Shown: in pieces, positions 1 through 9,893 of the stretch
Position numbering within the stretch: the first letter of the stretch is position 1
Layout of the letters: the number at the start of each line of letters is the position of its first letter
Assembly (NCBI GenBank): GCA_021029095.1
Contig: JAJOHG010000506.1
Span: 1 to 16,257 of the forward strand
Direction: 5' to 3'
Source of the DNA: Phellopilus nigrolimitatus
Taxonomy: Eukaryota > Basidiomycota > Agaricomycetes > Hymenochaetales > Hymenochaetaceae
Length of the DNA: 16,257 nucleotides
The notes under the pieces: generated by a model
What the model was told of the DNA's origin: nothing
Databases searched by the model: none
What the model saw: only the letters and a program-made list of their open reading frames with translations
Made by a program: the position numbers and the translations under genes

Positions 1-430
1 CAAGTTAGGTGGCTGAACGGCGAACACGACGAAAGCTCAAAAGCATCTTGATCTTCAGGTTGTCTTGGTCTCGCAGCTGTCTTGGAAGCACGTCTCAGGT
101 TGATCTTAGTTCTTGAAGAGCGTCTTGAGGTTCTATGAGCGATCAAGTGTCAGTCGGGTGGCTGCAATCGAGGGCGTCAGCTACGTACTTCTGCCTTCAC
201 ATCGTCGAACTGCCTTGTCACTTGAGGTCTCTTGAGGTATCTTGATGTCGTCTTGATTCTTCGCATCTTGTCCTTGAGTCTTGTTCTTGATGTTCTGCAG
301 TGTCAAAGGGTAGGTATAAGATAGGTGGCTACAAGCCGCGGTGGCAGACACGCACCTTGTGTCTTGCTGTCTTGACTCTTACTTAATGCTTGAGGTCTGC
401 GTGCATAGAGTTATAAGCAGGGATATGTCA
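1..430. repeat. Degenerate TCTTGA-rich repetitive stretch
   Basis: The pentamer CTTGA and the hexamer TCTTGA recur irregularly, for example near 47, 113, 123, 221, 231, 240, 254, 276 and 371, usually followed by GG, TG or TT. A second word, AGGTGGCT or GGGTGGCT, occurs near 8, 153 and 322. No ORF with a recognisable product crosses this stretch on either strand. It looks like a decayed tandem repeat or part of an old transposable element such as an LTR, but no element ends or coding remnants were seen, so it stays unclassified. Confidence 0.4.
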
Positions 431-766
431 ATGGGAGGACGAGCCACGGACCTCACGATGGTGGTGGCATGAAGGAAAGAGAGGATGGCCAACCGGACGC
501 CTTTTATATTCTATTCTGGTTATGTGGCTGACAGATCGGACCCTTGTCACGATTCTGTCACATCCTTCTTTTGGTGCACACAGGCCAGCTTTGCTATTTG
601 AACAGATAGTATTGGGTGAGAAATTTTTACTTCCTAAGCAAGAACGAAAGGTGTTGAGAGGGTGTTTCAAAGTACTTGGTTTAGCAGGCGTGGGAAGTTC
701 CGACGCGTTGTATGAGCTTGTTTACGCGTCAAGTTGTGGCGTGGGAAGTATTCGATGATCGAGCTA
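431..766. other. Non-coding stretch with a 12-bp direct repeat
   Basis: No convincing gene was seen. The word GGCGTGGGAAGT occurs at 688-699 and again at 738-749. Between the copies lies a perfect 7-bp inverted repeat, GACGCGT (702-708) and ACGCGTC (724-730), separated by 15 bases. The small ORFs on both strands here have no family features and no splice context. The stretch may be the remains of an older mobile element or ordinary intergenic DNA. Confidence 0.35.
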
Positions 767-793
767 AGGTAGGCGACATTCTATCTCGACCAC
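767..793 (+). repeat. Left terminal inverted repeat of the MITE
   Basis: This 27-bp sequence is exactly the reverse complement of 1523-1549. Beyond the perfect part the similarity continues weakly: TGTGACGTGTCAC inside the left end resembles the reverse complement of GGTGTCACACA inside the right end. A TA dinucleotide lies immediately outside at 765-766. Confidence 0.9.
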
Positions 794-801
794 TGTGACG
801 T

Positions 802-822
802 GTCACGGTCACGCGGCCAAAT
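802..822 (+). repeat. Subterminal direct repeat, copy 1 (in MITE)
   Basis: The 21-bp word begins GTCACGGTCACGCGG and matches 1276-1296 at 20 of 21 positions in the same orientation. In both copies it is followed by a T run and then an AAATCAATCAAAT-like stretch, so a longer, decayed duplication is likely. It could be a transposase-binding site or the trace of a nested or tandem copy. Confidence 0.75.
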
Positions 823-1275
823 CTTTGGCTTGGGCGGATTTTTTTTTTTGGGAAACATAGAAATCAATCAAATCAGACAAAAACAACTTTTCGAAGACAG
901 ATTTACTGTATTTTGCAGTCATACATGTTGTAGCAGTACTATACAGTAGTATAAAAGAGAAATCAAAGGCTAAGCTAGACGTTTGCGTTGGTAATTTCTT
1001 CCATGATTGAGGTAGGAACAACTCGGTGTCCACAATAACGCTTTGCGGCACATACGGCTTGTAAGTGAAAAAAGTTAAAGAGATGGCTCACCGGCAAATC
1101 TGCACTAAGGAAACAGAGTCAAGGCACTCCAGCATATTCTTTTCCATAATAGCTAGTGAGGATGTTCGTGGTGTAGCCCGATAACGTTGCTTTGTGAATT
1201 CTGTTGAAATTACCAAATAAATGCAGTGGCTGATTATATAATATACTTACTCATATACAAATAAGGCAATGTAAC

Positions 1276-1296
1276 GTCACGGTAACGCGGCCAAAT
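1276..1296 (+). repeat. Subterminal direct repeat, copy 2 (in MITE)
   Basis: This copy begins GTCACGGTAACGCGG and differs from 802-822 by a single base (A for C). It lies 474 bp downstream of copy 1 and about 250 bp from the right end of the element, so the two copies are placed asymmetrically. Confidence 0.75.
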
Positions 1297-1522
1297 TCTG
1301 GCAATTTTTTTCCAAACCATGCTCAAACATGCAGAAACGACGTTTAGAGTACAAATAAATCAAATTTTTTTTCGGGCTTATTTCTTCATGAAAACTTTTT
1401 TTTTCTGAAAACCCCTGCATCATTCAGTAGCTATACATGATATCTTCATGATGTAGCTGTTAGAATGAGCCTTTGTGGGATGTTGAGTGAGGAATAAAGT
1501 GAGGAAAAAAGGTGTCACACAG

Positions 1523-1549
1523 GTGGTCGAGATAGAATGTCGCCTACCT
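1523..1549 (-). repeat. Right terminal inverted repeat of the MITE
   Basis: This is the exact reverse complement of 767-793 and ends in GCCTACCT. A TA dinucleotide lies directly outside at 1550-1551, matching the left flank. Confidence 0.9.
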
Positions 1550-1647
1550 TACAAACTTGCTGCACACACGCCTGCACCGACGAAAGTCGGCTTGTCTCTC
1601 AAACTGGTCTTATCTGTCTTTGATCTCAACTACCAAGTACGATCTCG

Positions 1648-3274
1648 ATGAGATCGAAGAGTACTGAAAGCGATGGTGCCGGTGTTGAGAAAGACATCTG
1701 GACGATTTGCGATGGTGCGAAAAAGGCGATTGGCACTTTATTGGACTCCACATTTCAGCATCTAAGGGCAAAAGATAACGCGTGCGTAGCTGTTTAAACT
1801 TCCAATATGACGGTAGGGTCTGACATCGTTTGTCTGATATTGATAGATTACAAAATCAGCTGCTCATCAAGGACCTAGAGTTATACGTCCTTCGCAACTG
1901 TCTGAATCAGGCCGAGATGGATTACGATGAAGTAAAAACGGAGCAAAGATCAATCGCACAGTCGTACCTGGCCGTCCCTGAGCGTCCTTTGCCTAACCTG
2001 CCATTCGAAATCATTGGTCACATTCTTTCCCTTGCATATCGTAACTCCTACGTGAGGCTTAGAGACTTCGACGCGAAGAATAAAATACCAGCAGGAGTGG
2101 ATTCATTTCTTCGGACGCTCGAATTGGTGGATCCCGGGGCGTGTTTCCGGCAGTTTGTTCTCTCTTCAGCGACTAGCATTGTGAGATCGAAGGAGCTCTT
2201 GTGTACAGAAAACAAACTCCATGCCGTACTTGCGAGGAGCATCCCAGCCAAATTCGACGTGATGCTTAATCTAAATCTCAGATACTACTTCTCGAAAGAG
2301 AATCTTGATCGCGGACTTTCTTTCCTGTCTCAGACTCCAGATCGCTGGAAATCCCTCAGGATGAGAGATGAATGTGGCATGCAACACCAGATTTTCCAAG
2401 CTCTAAGACGGTGCATCCCTGTCCTTGTACACATCGAACATCTCCAAATCATGGTAACAAATCCGTTGGAAGAACATTACGAAGTCCGTTGGGATGAATC
2501 CTTTACCGGGCTCATTCATGTCGATTGCGTACCGAAGCTGCGTTCAGCAAATATTCCATTAGAATATCTTGGTCCATTCGTCTCGTCCGGACTCCTCAGT
2601 GCCGTCAGTAACCTCTCGCTCGTCATGGTCACCCCGTCGCGCCTTTCTTTTCTTCGTGATCTCCCTCACCTTACATCATTGACATTGGTCGGGTCGAAAT
2701 ACTACGATTTCTATACTGATCGATCACGTGCTCCTCAAGAGGCCCTTGGAGTCCTTTTTTTAAAACATTTGAAAATCCACGGATTAGGTTCAGCGAGAGT
2801 AGAGCCAGTCCTGCAGTTGTTTGCGGACTGCATGTTAGAGGAGTTCTCGCTTGTAGTAAAGGAAGCGACCCGCATGAGTAGCGAGGGCGAACTATTTCTA
2901 GGTTTATTGGACGAGTGGTTCCCTCACTTGTCAGTACTCGAGACCAATTGGGTAAGTACTTACAAAGGTTTGGGAGAAGCGTATCTAACACGACTGTCTT
3001 GCAGCCACATCTGACCCTTCTGTCCCTGCTTTCCATTCCGAAAAAGGATAAAAGTTGGCACTTCCCAGCTCTTCACACCCTTAACTTGTTGAAACCGGTG
3101 GATTCGACACGGTTGACCACAATGCTACGTGCCCGAAGAAATGCTCCCAATGTCGCTTCCATCAACCATCTGGGATTGTTTACATTAGGGCGCCCTAAGG
3201 GTGACGACGTGCTTGCTCGTTACGAAATTGGAAAACTGGTGCCGAACGTCATATGGTCAGAAGAGGAACAGTAA
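1648..3274 (+). CDS. F-box domain protein (three exons)
   Basis: Spliced model: exons 1648-1781, 1847-2951 and 3005-3274, giving 502 aa. The 65-bp intron (GTGCGT...GATAG) and the 53-bp intron (GTAAGT...TTGCAG) keep the frame. The ATG at 1648 is chosen because the long second exon has no in-frame ATG near its beginning and the short first exon joins it cleanly. Residues about 45-80 are charged and leucine-rich, probably coiled coil. An F-box follows at about 93-120 (LPNLPFEIIGHIL). The rest is leucine-rich without perfect repeats (SLTLVGS, LHTLNLL), as in mushroom F-box proteins that fold into LRR-like substrate-binding domains. In the family, the F-box binds Skp1 in an SCF ubiquitin ligase; the target is unknown. 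Agaricomycetes carry many fast-evolving copies, so a specific orthologue cannot be named. A MITE ends 98 bp upstream of the start. Confidence 0.82.
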
Positions 3275-4529
3275 CCAGTCTTCTTCGCCCGAGTCTTACG
3301 ATCTTGTTCATGGTGCAAGGAATTCACGAAGGATCGGAAATATAATCTTGGGAAGCAATCCACACATCCTGCACGACATACGGCTTCCACACGGGCTATC
3401 GCCTATTCGCGCTGAAACCGAAACCAATGGCTTCCCCCTTCTGTATGACGAACTCTGCGGTCGAACAGGGCTTTTTGTTTCGAAAGGCATATGGTCAGCC
3501 CCGAAGCCACAGAAGTAGAGAGTCGCTAATCAGACGACACTGAACGGCGCTGATTTTGGCAATAAGAAGCACCGCGAGCGGAAGAACCGCCCGCCAATGA
3601 GCGGTGTTTCACTGAATGCCTGTGCGCCGCCGCCGTTTTACCCTCGAGCTCGCCGTCGACTGCGGCGAAGTCCACGATCAGGGACTAGCAATATGGAACC
3701 CATCCCACCCCCAAAAGAAGACATGAAGCGCGAACGAGCCGTGACCGGGGTCTGCACACACCACACACTTTAATGTACGCCGCGAGCGGGAGCGTAAGTG
3801 GCGTATTGATGTTCTCAAAACGAGGTGCGTGTCTGAGTGGAAATGGTGAAATAAGTCACTATAGCATAGCATAAGTACTTAAAAGTACAAATGTACTTCC
3901 AAGTGACTTCTCTGGGAACTGTCAGATGCAACCCGTAAGGCCGTGTATCAAACGTAACTGTTTTATTCGGCGGACGATATCTGCAGGACTGTCCCGCCTG
4001 TCTGTAGTATGTTGTCTCTATATCATGAGGACAATTGAGCCGTCGGCGGTGGCGTCTATGTCATGGAGAGACCTCTTCGAGAGCAGCAATTATATTTAAT
4101 AGTAGATGTCTGTACGTATGCCGACCTTTTGGGCCTGAGCATTCTTTGCATTATTCTAATAATCCCTTATACAAAGTGTCCGACTTATATAAGCTTTTTT
4201 CGGTTCATACGACGGATAAAGTACTCAGTAAATGCATAGTGTCGTGGCCGACCCCGACGTCGTCGTCATATGAAGTAGATTCCGTGCTGCGCGCTGAAAT
4301 GCCAAGGGCTGAGCGCGAATGGGACGCGTCGGTCACGGACCACGGTTAACAGCCTTAACTTTTGACTCCCAACTCTCGATTGCAATATTCTCGGCATGGT
4401 CTCCTGCAGCCTCTAAAATTATCTGGAATAAGTTCCGCTTCTGCCTTATTCTTTACTACTTGCCCGGCGAAACTGTCTTGAACAGGGTTCTAGTTCCCAG
4501 CCGACGCGCTGCTAGTCTGCTTGTAGGTC
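3275..4529. other. Intergenic region between the F-box and WD40 genes
   Basis: This region holds the 3' end of the F-box transcript and the promoter of the WD40 gene. An open frame continues to about 3518 in a frame other than that of the F-box end, with no recognisable domain. CGC-rich words appear around 3570-3660. A nested inverted repeat lies at 3853-3909. No TATA box or other promoter element was clear upstream of 4530. I see no supportable gene here. Confidence 0.5.
3853..3909. repeat. Nested inverted repeats, possible hairpin or cruciform
   Basis: The outer arms AAGTCACT (3853-3860) and AGTGACTT (3902-3909) are perfect reverse complements. Inside them are a palindrome AAGTACTT (3873-3880) and a tight 6-bp stem AAGTAC (3883-3888) / GTACTT (3893-3898) with a 4-base loop. 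The composition is AT-rich. It could be a small element remnant, a transcription-end structure or chance. Confidence 0.5.
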
Positions 4530-7500
4530 ATGCCGAAGCCGACCCGACCCAAACGCGAGCCCGAAATTTGCGATGTAGACGCCATGTTCGAAGGTGTCGA
4601 ATGTATAGGGTCCATGAGTGCCGCTAGAGCACGCGTCGAGAAGGAGAGAGCTCAGCGTGCTCGCATGGAACGTGAGGCTCAAACTCGGGCTCATGCGGGT
4701 CCTAGCAGGCAGAAACAACCTGAATACATCGTCATTAGTGATGACGAAGACACCCCTTCACGGCCTTTAAACGAATCTGTACTACCAACGCCGGGGACGA
4801 GTATGAAGTCGAAAGGAAAGGCGAGGGAAATAGACGTGCAGCAGCAACAGCCAAGGTGAGCAACCCGCCATTGTACTCACTTACGCATTGCAGCAACTAT
4901 TTCCGTCAGGAAACCTAAAACGCCGCCCGTACCGCTTTCCACGAAATCAAAATCCCGCGTGATACCCACTCCCGTCTCATCGTTAGGACTTCTTAAACCG
5001 GTCACAGGGCCGTCTATTTCGTCGTCCGCCTCAGCCTCTGGTTTCTCTGGATCCCATACCACGTTTGCAGCTAACACAACTCAGAACGTTCACACGATAG
5101 AGGTCAGGCTAGAGAGTTTGTTGATCGTTCTTGGCTAATGCTTCTTTCTCAGGATAGTGACGATGACGCACGAATGGATGTGGACGAGGATATAGTCCCT
5201 GACGTGCATATGCCGGGACCGAGCATAACTCCTGCTTTCATTCCGATTAAAGCGCCTGCGCAAGATGTAGATAGCGACTACTCGACCGAATATTGGTCTG
5301 AGCACGGCGACGACGACATGGAAACGGATTACGACGGCGTTTTCGGTTTCAGAGACTTTCCGGCCGAGGTGAATGAAGCAAAGCCGGTTAACCTTAGACT
5401 TCCGCTGTGCCAGAGCCCCGCGGCTCCGCAAATAAGGAGTAATGCTATGCGCAACCACCCGACGTCCGCACCTTGGCCAGAAAAGAAGGGTAAATGCTTG
5501 CGCATGTGGGACGACCTTGGAAACACCTACGTACGCTCTAAATGCATTCGTTGAATCCCATTTGGATAGATAAATGTTGTTTAGCCGTCAGGTCCCCACA
5601 ATGCCTTCAAAGTTGATCCGCCCGCACGATTCGTGCGGAAAGAAGCTCTTGGTGGTACAGTTCCATCGCGCTCGCGCCAGCATGCTCCGCCAAACTGTAT
5701 GCTGACCGCGACGCCTCTGCGTCTCAACCACCCGTCGTTCAAGAAGACGTCTGGCAGTACGTTATGCTGCTTTAGTTCGATGCGAAAATGCTAGCCAATG
5801 CTCATTCATATGCGTTGGTTTCTTTTAGCTATCACGAAGATCGCGCAGTCTCATGGGGATATTGCTGTAGCCAGCGCGACAAGCGGCGGGGTGCCGGACA
5901 CGCGGACCAATCAAGACGATCCCCAACGTGCGTGGTCAAGAAAGCATTGCCGTTCCGACTACTGACTAGCGACTTAATTCATGTATCCAGCCGAGGTTGA
6001 TGCATACAATAGAGATGGAAACCTGCTCGTGTGGACCGGGCAGGAATGTAAGTTTCCTGCCTTCAGGACTTTTTGCGCGGCCGGGCTCACAAAAATTAAG
6101 TCTTCAAGCTGAAAGCACACGAAAGAAATTGGATTGTCAGTTCGCATGTCGGTCGCGAGTTGATTTCTCACGGTGAGTCGACTCTTGGGCTTCTCTACAG
6201 TTTTGTAAAGGTTTTAAACTAGTTGTCTTTCTTAATTACAGAACAGACAAAGGTGTACACAGTGAACGACATTGCTTTTGACCCAATAAGGTTGGATCGT
6301 TGTCTTTGTCTTTTTTTCCGTACTTATAATAAAATATCTGTTCTAGGCCACGACGGCTGGTTTCTTCAGGCAACGATTGTGCAGTTCGCATCTGGGACCT
6401 TCAGAACCACGTTGACGAAAGCTTTGACGTCCGACCCCAAAATCGATGTAAGCATATATCCGGATTTACTCGTACCATTTTCAACTCAGTTTCACCCTAG
6501 TGGATTACACCCATGCCCCGCATGACATCTCATTCAAGCCGAACTCCTCCGTATTTGCAGTCAGCTGCTTCGACGGGTGAGCAGATATTTCAATGCCAGC
6601 GCTTTATGAGAGCAAACCTTCGAGTAGGAACATACATGTCCATCCGAGAAACGGCGAGCACTTTGAGTTGGGGGTCTGTGACCCCTCCGCCTCGAAGCCC
6701 GGCACTTTCCTATGGGGTGGGACCGCAGCCAACACTGGGCTGCACAATTTGCTCTTCGCCTCCTCCGAATCGAATGACGACGAGATTAGCTGCAGTCACG
6801 TTGCATTCGACGTTGACCTTCAGCGGCAAATATATGAGTTCAAAATATACGACTCTGGAGATTCAATGGCCTTGGATCCCAATGGTGAGCAAATTGCTTA
6901 AAGACGCGGGACATGTGGCTGAGTAAATTTATTTCCAGGGGAGACGCTCGCACTAATCACGAGCACCTCCGACTCGCACACGCTCTCCCTCTTCGACGTA
7001 GGGCGCGCCGACGGACGGCGGGCCTTCGCGGAGCTCGCTCTCCCCCCGCAGGTGCACGTCCCGAACCTGCACGCCGCGCAGCAGGACAAGCTCGAAGTCT
7101 CCTTCGCCGCGTTCTCGCCGGACAGCGTGCTGCTCGCGCTCGCGCGCACAGACGACGTCACGCTCGTGTACGACGCGCGCTTCCTCGGTAACGGGCGCCC
7201 GGGCGGCGCGCGCCCCTGGGCGTGCCTGCGCCACCCGCCGTCTGCAGCGGGGTACGGCACGACGGGCTTGCACTGGGTGGAGGGTTTCGCGCGCGGGAGT
7301 CTGGGTCTTGTCACTGCTGCATCAGATGGTGAGCTCTCTCCTTAGTCACAGCGTATCATGTACCGATTATTCATCCACTCCACTTGTAGGCTGCGTACGA
7401 CTATGGGATGTGATGCGTGCGCCGGCGAGCGAAGAGGAGAGTTTGGTTCTCGCTAAGCTTGACAACGACATCGCATGCTTCTCCGTCGGTGACCAATATA

Positions 7501-7611
7501 AAAATGAGCGAAGACTTGTCGTGTATGTGCTCTCTTTTTCAACACCGAATGCTTGTATTGACAGTCTTTTCTAGGGGTGATTGCAGCGGCGAGGTTTATA
7601 TTTTTGATTAA
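4530..7611 (+). CDS. WD40-repeat protein with acidic disordered N terminus (14 exons)
   Basis: Exons: 4530-4855, 4910-5102, 5153-5530, 5585-5756, 5829-5927, 5991-6047, 6101-6172, 6242-6290, 6347-6447, 6501-6576, 6628-6884, 6939-7328, 7390-7522 and 7575-7611. Together they make 2340 nt, or 779 aa, in frame throughout, with introns of 50-72 bp. Residues 1-300 are low-complexity, with a basic helix (about 31-55), a SUMO-interaction-like motif (YIVISDDED, 66-74) and acidic patches (DSDDD, DVDED). From about 340 the chain forms a beta-propeller: NLLVW (about 400-404), RLVSSGNDCAVRIWD (452-466), FAVSCFDGNIHVH, LALITSTSDSHTLSLFD, VTLVYD, LVTAASDGCVRLWDV (W729) and CSGEVYIFD at the C terminus. WD40 propellers are protein-interaction scaffolds, often nuclear or ubiquitin-ligase adaptors; the partner is unknown. 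The exon 7 acceptor (TTAAG, 6100) is unusual and is the weakest junction. Exon 12 is far richer in GC than its neighbours. No orthologue is assigned. Confidence 0.83.
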
Positions 7612-8152
7612 TCTCCCATCATTTAATAGGGACATGTCTTGATTATTTCTTGATGTATTTCTTACCTATCTTCTTTGTAGCACTCGTGTTCTTCTGATGT
7701 TTTCGTGTATGTATTTGTTTTGTTTCTTGCTTTGCTATCAATTACAATGCGATTGGGTCCATCAAAGTATATTAGGAGGTGTTCACGATCCTGTCGAAAC
7801 GACATCTAACTACGATACATCAAAGGTATGCATTGCTATAGCCGTAGGAAAAAAATGAAAGGTACAAGCCATATCGAATAAGAAAGAATAAAAATGTGTT
7901 GCGGGTATCAGGGCGATAATATGACCCTATGCAATGCAATGATTAGGATGTGTGTATGTGGGAAAAAAGGGAATGAAAGAATGATTAGACAGTGCCAGTG
8001 CTGTTCTGAAAAAATAGTCCGTGCGTCATAGTAGTAGTTCGTAAATCGTATGCAAGAATGTAAGAGAGAAGATAGTAGATGGCAGGCCATTGATCTAGGT
8101 TATTGGCGAGAAGGAGCGTCGGTGGATTCACCAGTTGGGTAGAGACGAGACT
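7612..8152. other. Intergenic region between convergent genes
   Basis: The WD40 gene (plus) and the cyclin gene (minus) end facing each other, so these 541 bases should hold both 3' UTRs and both polyadenylation regions. The sequence is T-rich just after 7611 (TTTCTTGATG, TTTTGTTTCTTGC) and A-rich before 8152, as expected. No ORF with family features and no RNA gene was seen. Confidence 0.6.
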
Positions 8153-9683
8153 TCATGTCGCGATGATTTCCATGTTGTTATCATAGCCTGTGTACCGCTG
8201 TGCGCGAAAGAGTTGCGAGGAGCTGCGGATCCCCCTGCTGTTAATGCTGAGCGACGATTCAGAGGCGATGATGACGTCGCTTTGCTCGTGCATGGCGTTC
8301 GCGTCGTATCCGCCCTTGTCTTTTTCCACGCGCTCAAGACGATCCAGTTTCTCCTTTGTGCTACCGCTGCCGAAGACCCTGCTGAGAAAGCCGCTTGACA
8401 TGCTCTCCCGGATACGAGGAATTGACGCCATCGACGACATCGTACTGGACTGCAGGGACGATCGCGACTCGCTTTGCTGATAGGTGCGAGGTCGGCGCTG
8501 ATGAACTTGAACTGAAGTCAAGCACGACGACGAGCGACTTGAGTAGGGCCGAGCAGGCGGAGGCTTCGGGGGAAGAATAAAAGAAAGACGAGAGGCACGA
8601 CAATAGCCAGATATAGGAGAGATCAAGTCCAGATTATCCGGCATAGTAATGACATTATGTTCGTCTTCGAAGTCTTCCATCTCAGAACCCGAGGAGCTGT
8701 TGTCTTCCGTGAGAGCGCCCATACTTATATCAGATTCAGCTGTAGTGCATCTAGACATTTCACGGAGCGGCGAGAACCCAGCAGAAGCGGAAGAACGAAG
8801 CGCTTGCGGCCGAGGGCCCGAAACCGGGATGACCAGATGATCAGAAGACGACTTGGAGGGAGCAAGGCTCAAGCTTGGCGGGACAGCATCGTGAGGCGGC
8901 GTGAGCGGCATCTGGACGTCGATGTATGAGCGCGATCGACGAGCCTTGATACGGTTGACTGCGATCTGACGCGTCTCTCTGTCTTGCTTGGGTGAAGAGG
9001 TGCGTTGCGGCATGAAGGGCGCCCACTGCTCAATTGCTTGCTCCTCGGTGAAGCGAAGATCAAAGTCAAGCAGGAAGATGAGTTGGCTCTCCATGAGGTT
9101 GACTTCTGCGTTCTCAAACAACCCAGCATAGTGCGTCCAGTGCTTGTTCTTGGGCGACGAGTCGTTCAGGTACTTCGCCGCGACGATGAGCGTCGCCAGG
9201 AACACGCGGTGCCTAGTGCAAGGCATGCCTAGAGCGCGAAGCAGGTACATAACAGTGTCAGAGGAATAGTTTGAGGTAATGAGATGAACGTGGCTGCCAC
9301 CCACCCTTCGCCATCTTCGGAAGCCTGTCCCGCAGACGCTCGAGGTAGATGATCGTCGTCAACAGCGTCGGGGTCTGCACGTTCGCCGACCGCACGAGGT
9401 CTGCAATGAAGTCCTCGAGGGGCGGGAGCTGCATCATACGGAGCTCTTCCTCACGCTCTGCAAACGTCGTCTTGTGCGGGGTGTGCGGCGGTGTCGGGAG
9501 TGCAGCCGCTGCGCGGGTGGCATCTTCCTCGACGACGATGACGCTGGTCGTCTTTTGCGCGACGAACGAAATCATCTCGCAGGTAACGGGCATGCGCAGG
9601 AGTGAAAGGAGTTCACGGTCGTGCATGGACTTGGGGAGGAGGGACGCGCCGCAGCGGCGCTCGGTGCCAGTAACGTGCGACAT
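8153..9683 (-). CDS. Pho85-type (PCL) cyclin
   Basis: Two exons, 9683-9305 and 9228-8153 on the minus strand, are joined by a 76-bp intron (GTGGGT...CTCTAG). The CDS is 1455 nt, 484 aa. The start is the ATG at 9683, in good context (GCCATG); the open frame runs further upstream but contains no ATG. A cyclin box spans about residues 86-210, and the intron falls inside it. Signature pieces are [53 protein letters not shown] and [18 protein letters not shown], ending at [16 protein letters not shown]. This is the Pcl1/Pcl2/Pcl9 branch of cyclins, which activate the kinase Pho85/CDK5 and act in G1, polarity and morphogenesis. The C-terminal 270 residues are Ser/Pro-rich and probably disordered, with several S/T-P sites (LPTPPHTP before the box, PLTPPH after it) that could be phosphorylated. 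The promoter has cell-cycle boxes. The family call is firm; the exact orthologue is not. Confidence 0.92.
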
Positions 9684-9865
9684 GGCGGGCAGAGGAAAAT
9701 TAATGGGAGATATAATATACGATCTAAGGGAGGAGACGCCGGAGTGCGAATAAGAGAGGATATAAAGAGAGAAAAGCAAGGAGCCCGTCGAGGGAATGAA
9801 CGAAGTTGAATAGGAGGAAAGTGGTGGTGGTCGATGGCCAAAGAACACAGACGAGTGGCGATCGC

Positions 9866-9873
9866 CTTATATA
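9866..9873 (-). promoter_or_regulatory. TATA box of the cyclin gene
   Basis: The minus strand reads CTATATAAGG here, a strong TATA-type match about 185 bases upstream of the cyclin ATG. Transcription would then start near 9840, with a leader of about 150 nt. A weaker TATA-like word (TTTATATCC, around 9759) lies closer to the ATG and is an alternative. Confidence 0.55.
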
Positions 9874-9893
9874 GCACTTGTTTGGACCAACAA

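Larger units (their letters stand above)
767..1549. mobile_element. Non-autonomous TIR DNA transposon (MITE), Tc1/mariner-like
   Basis: The element is 783 bp long. Its ends, 767-793 and 1523-1549, are perfect 27-bp inverted repeats beginning AGGTAGGCGACATTC. TA dinucleotides directly flank both sides (765-766 and 1550-1551), which fits the TA target duplication of Tc1/mariner-type transposases. There is no transposase: the longest internal ORF (809-1051, minus) is about 80 aa without a DDE/D motif, so mobility would depend on an enzyme supplied elsewhere. The interior is AT-rich with long T and A runs and holds a subterminal direct repeat. It sits just upstream of the F-box gene and may contribute to its promoter. 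The boundaries are seen directly; the superfamily is inferred from the TA flank alone. Confidence 0.85.

Noticed and set aside
809..1051. Minus-strand ORF inside the MITE as a transposase remnant
   Set aside because: It is only about 80 residues, with no DDE/D or helix-turn-helix features, and is flanked by homopolymer runs.
3201..3518. Open frame running past the end of the F-box gene
   Set aside because: It is in a different frame from the F-box C terminus. A shared word CATATGGTCAG near 3249 and 3487 looked like a duplicated tail, but the similarity does not extend.
4035..4349. Plus-strand open frame upstream of the WD40 gene
   Set aside because: It starts at TTG, has no splice context and no recognisable domain.
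4319..4627. ATG-started plus-strand ORF overlapping exon 1 of the WD40 gene
   Set aside because: It lies in another frame, has no domain, and overlaps the well-supported exon 1. It would act as an inhibitory uORF only if transcription began upstream of 4319, for which there is no evidence.
8128..8603. Short ORFs on both strands within the cyclin C-terminal exon
   Set aside because: They are shadows of the continuous cyclin reading frame, which has consistent Ser/Pro-rich composition and a clean stop at 8153.
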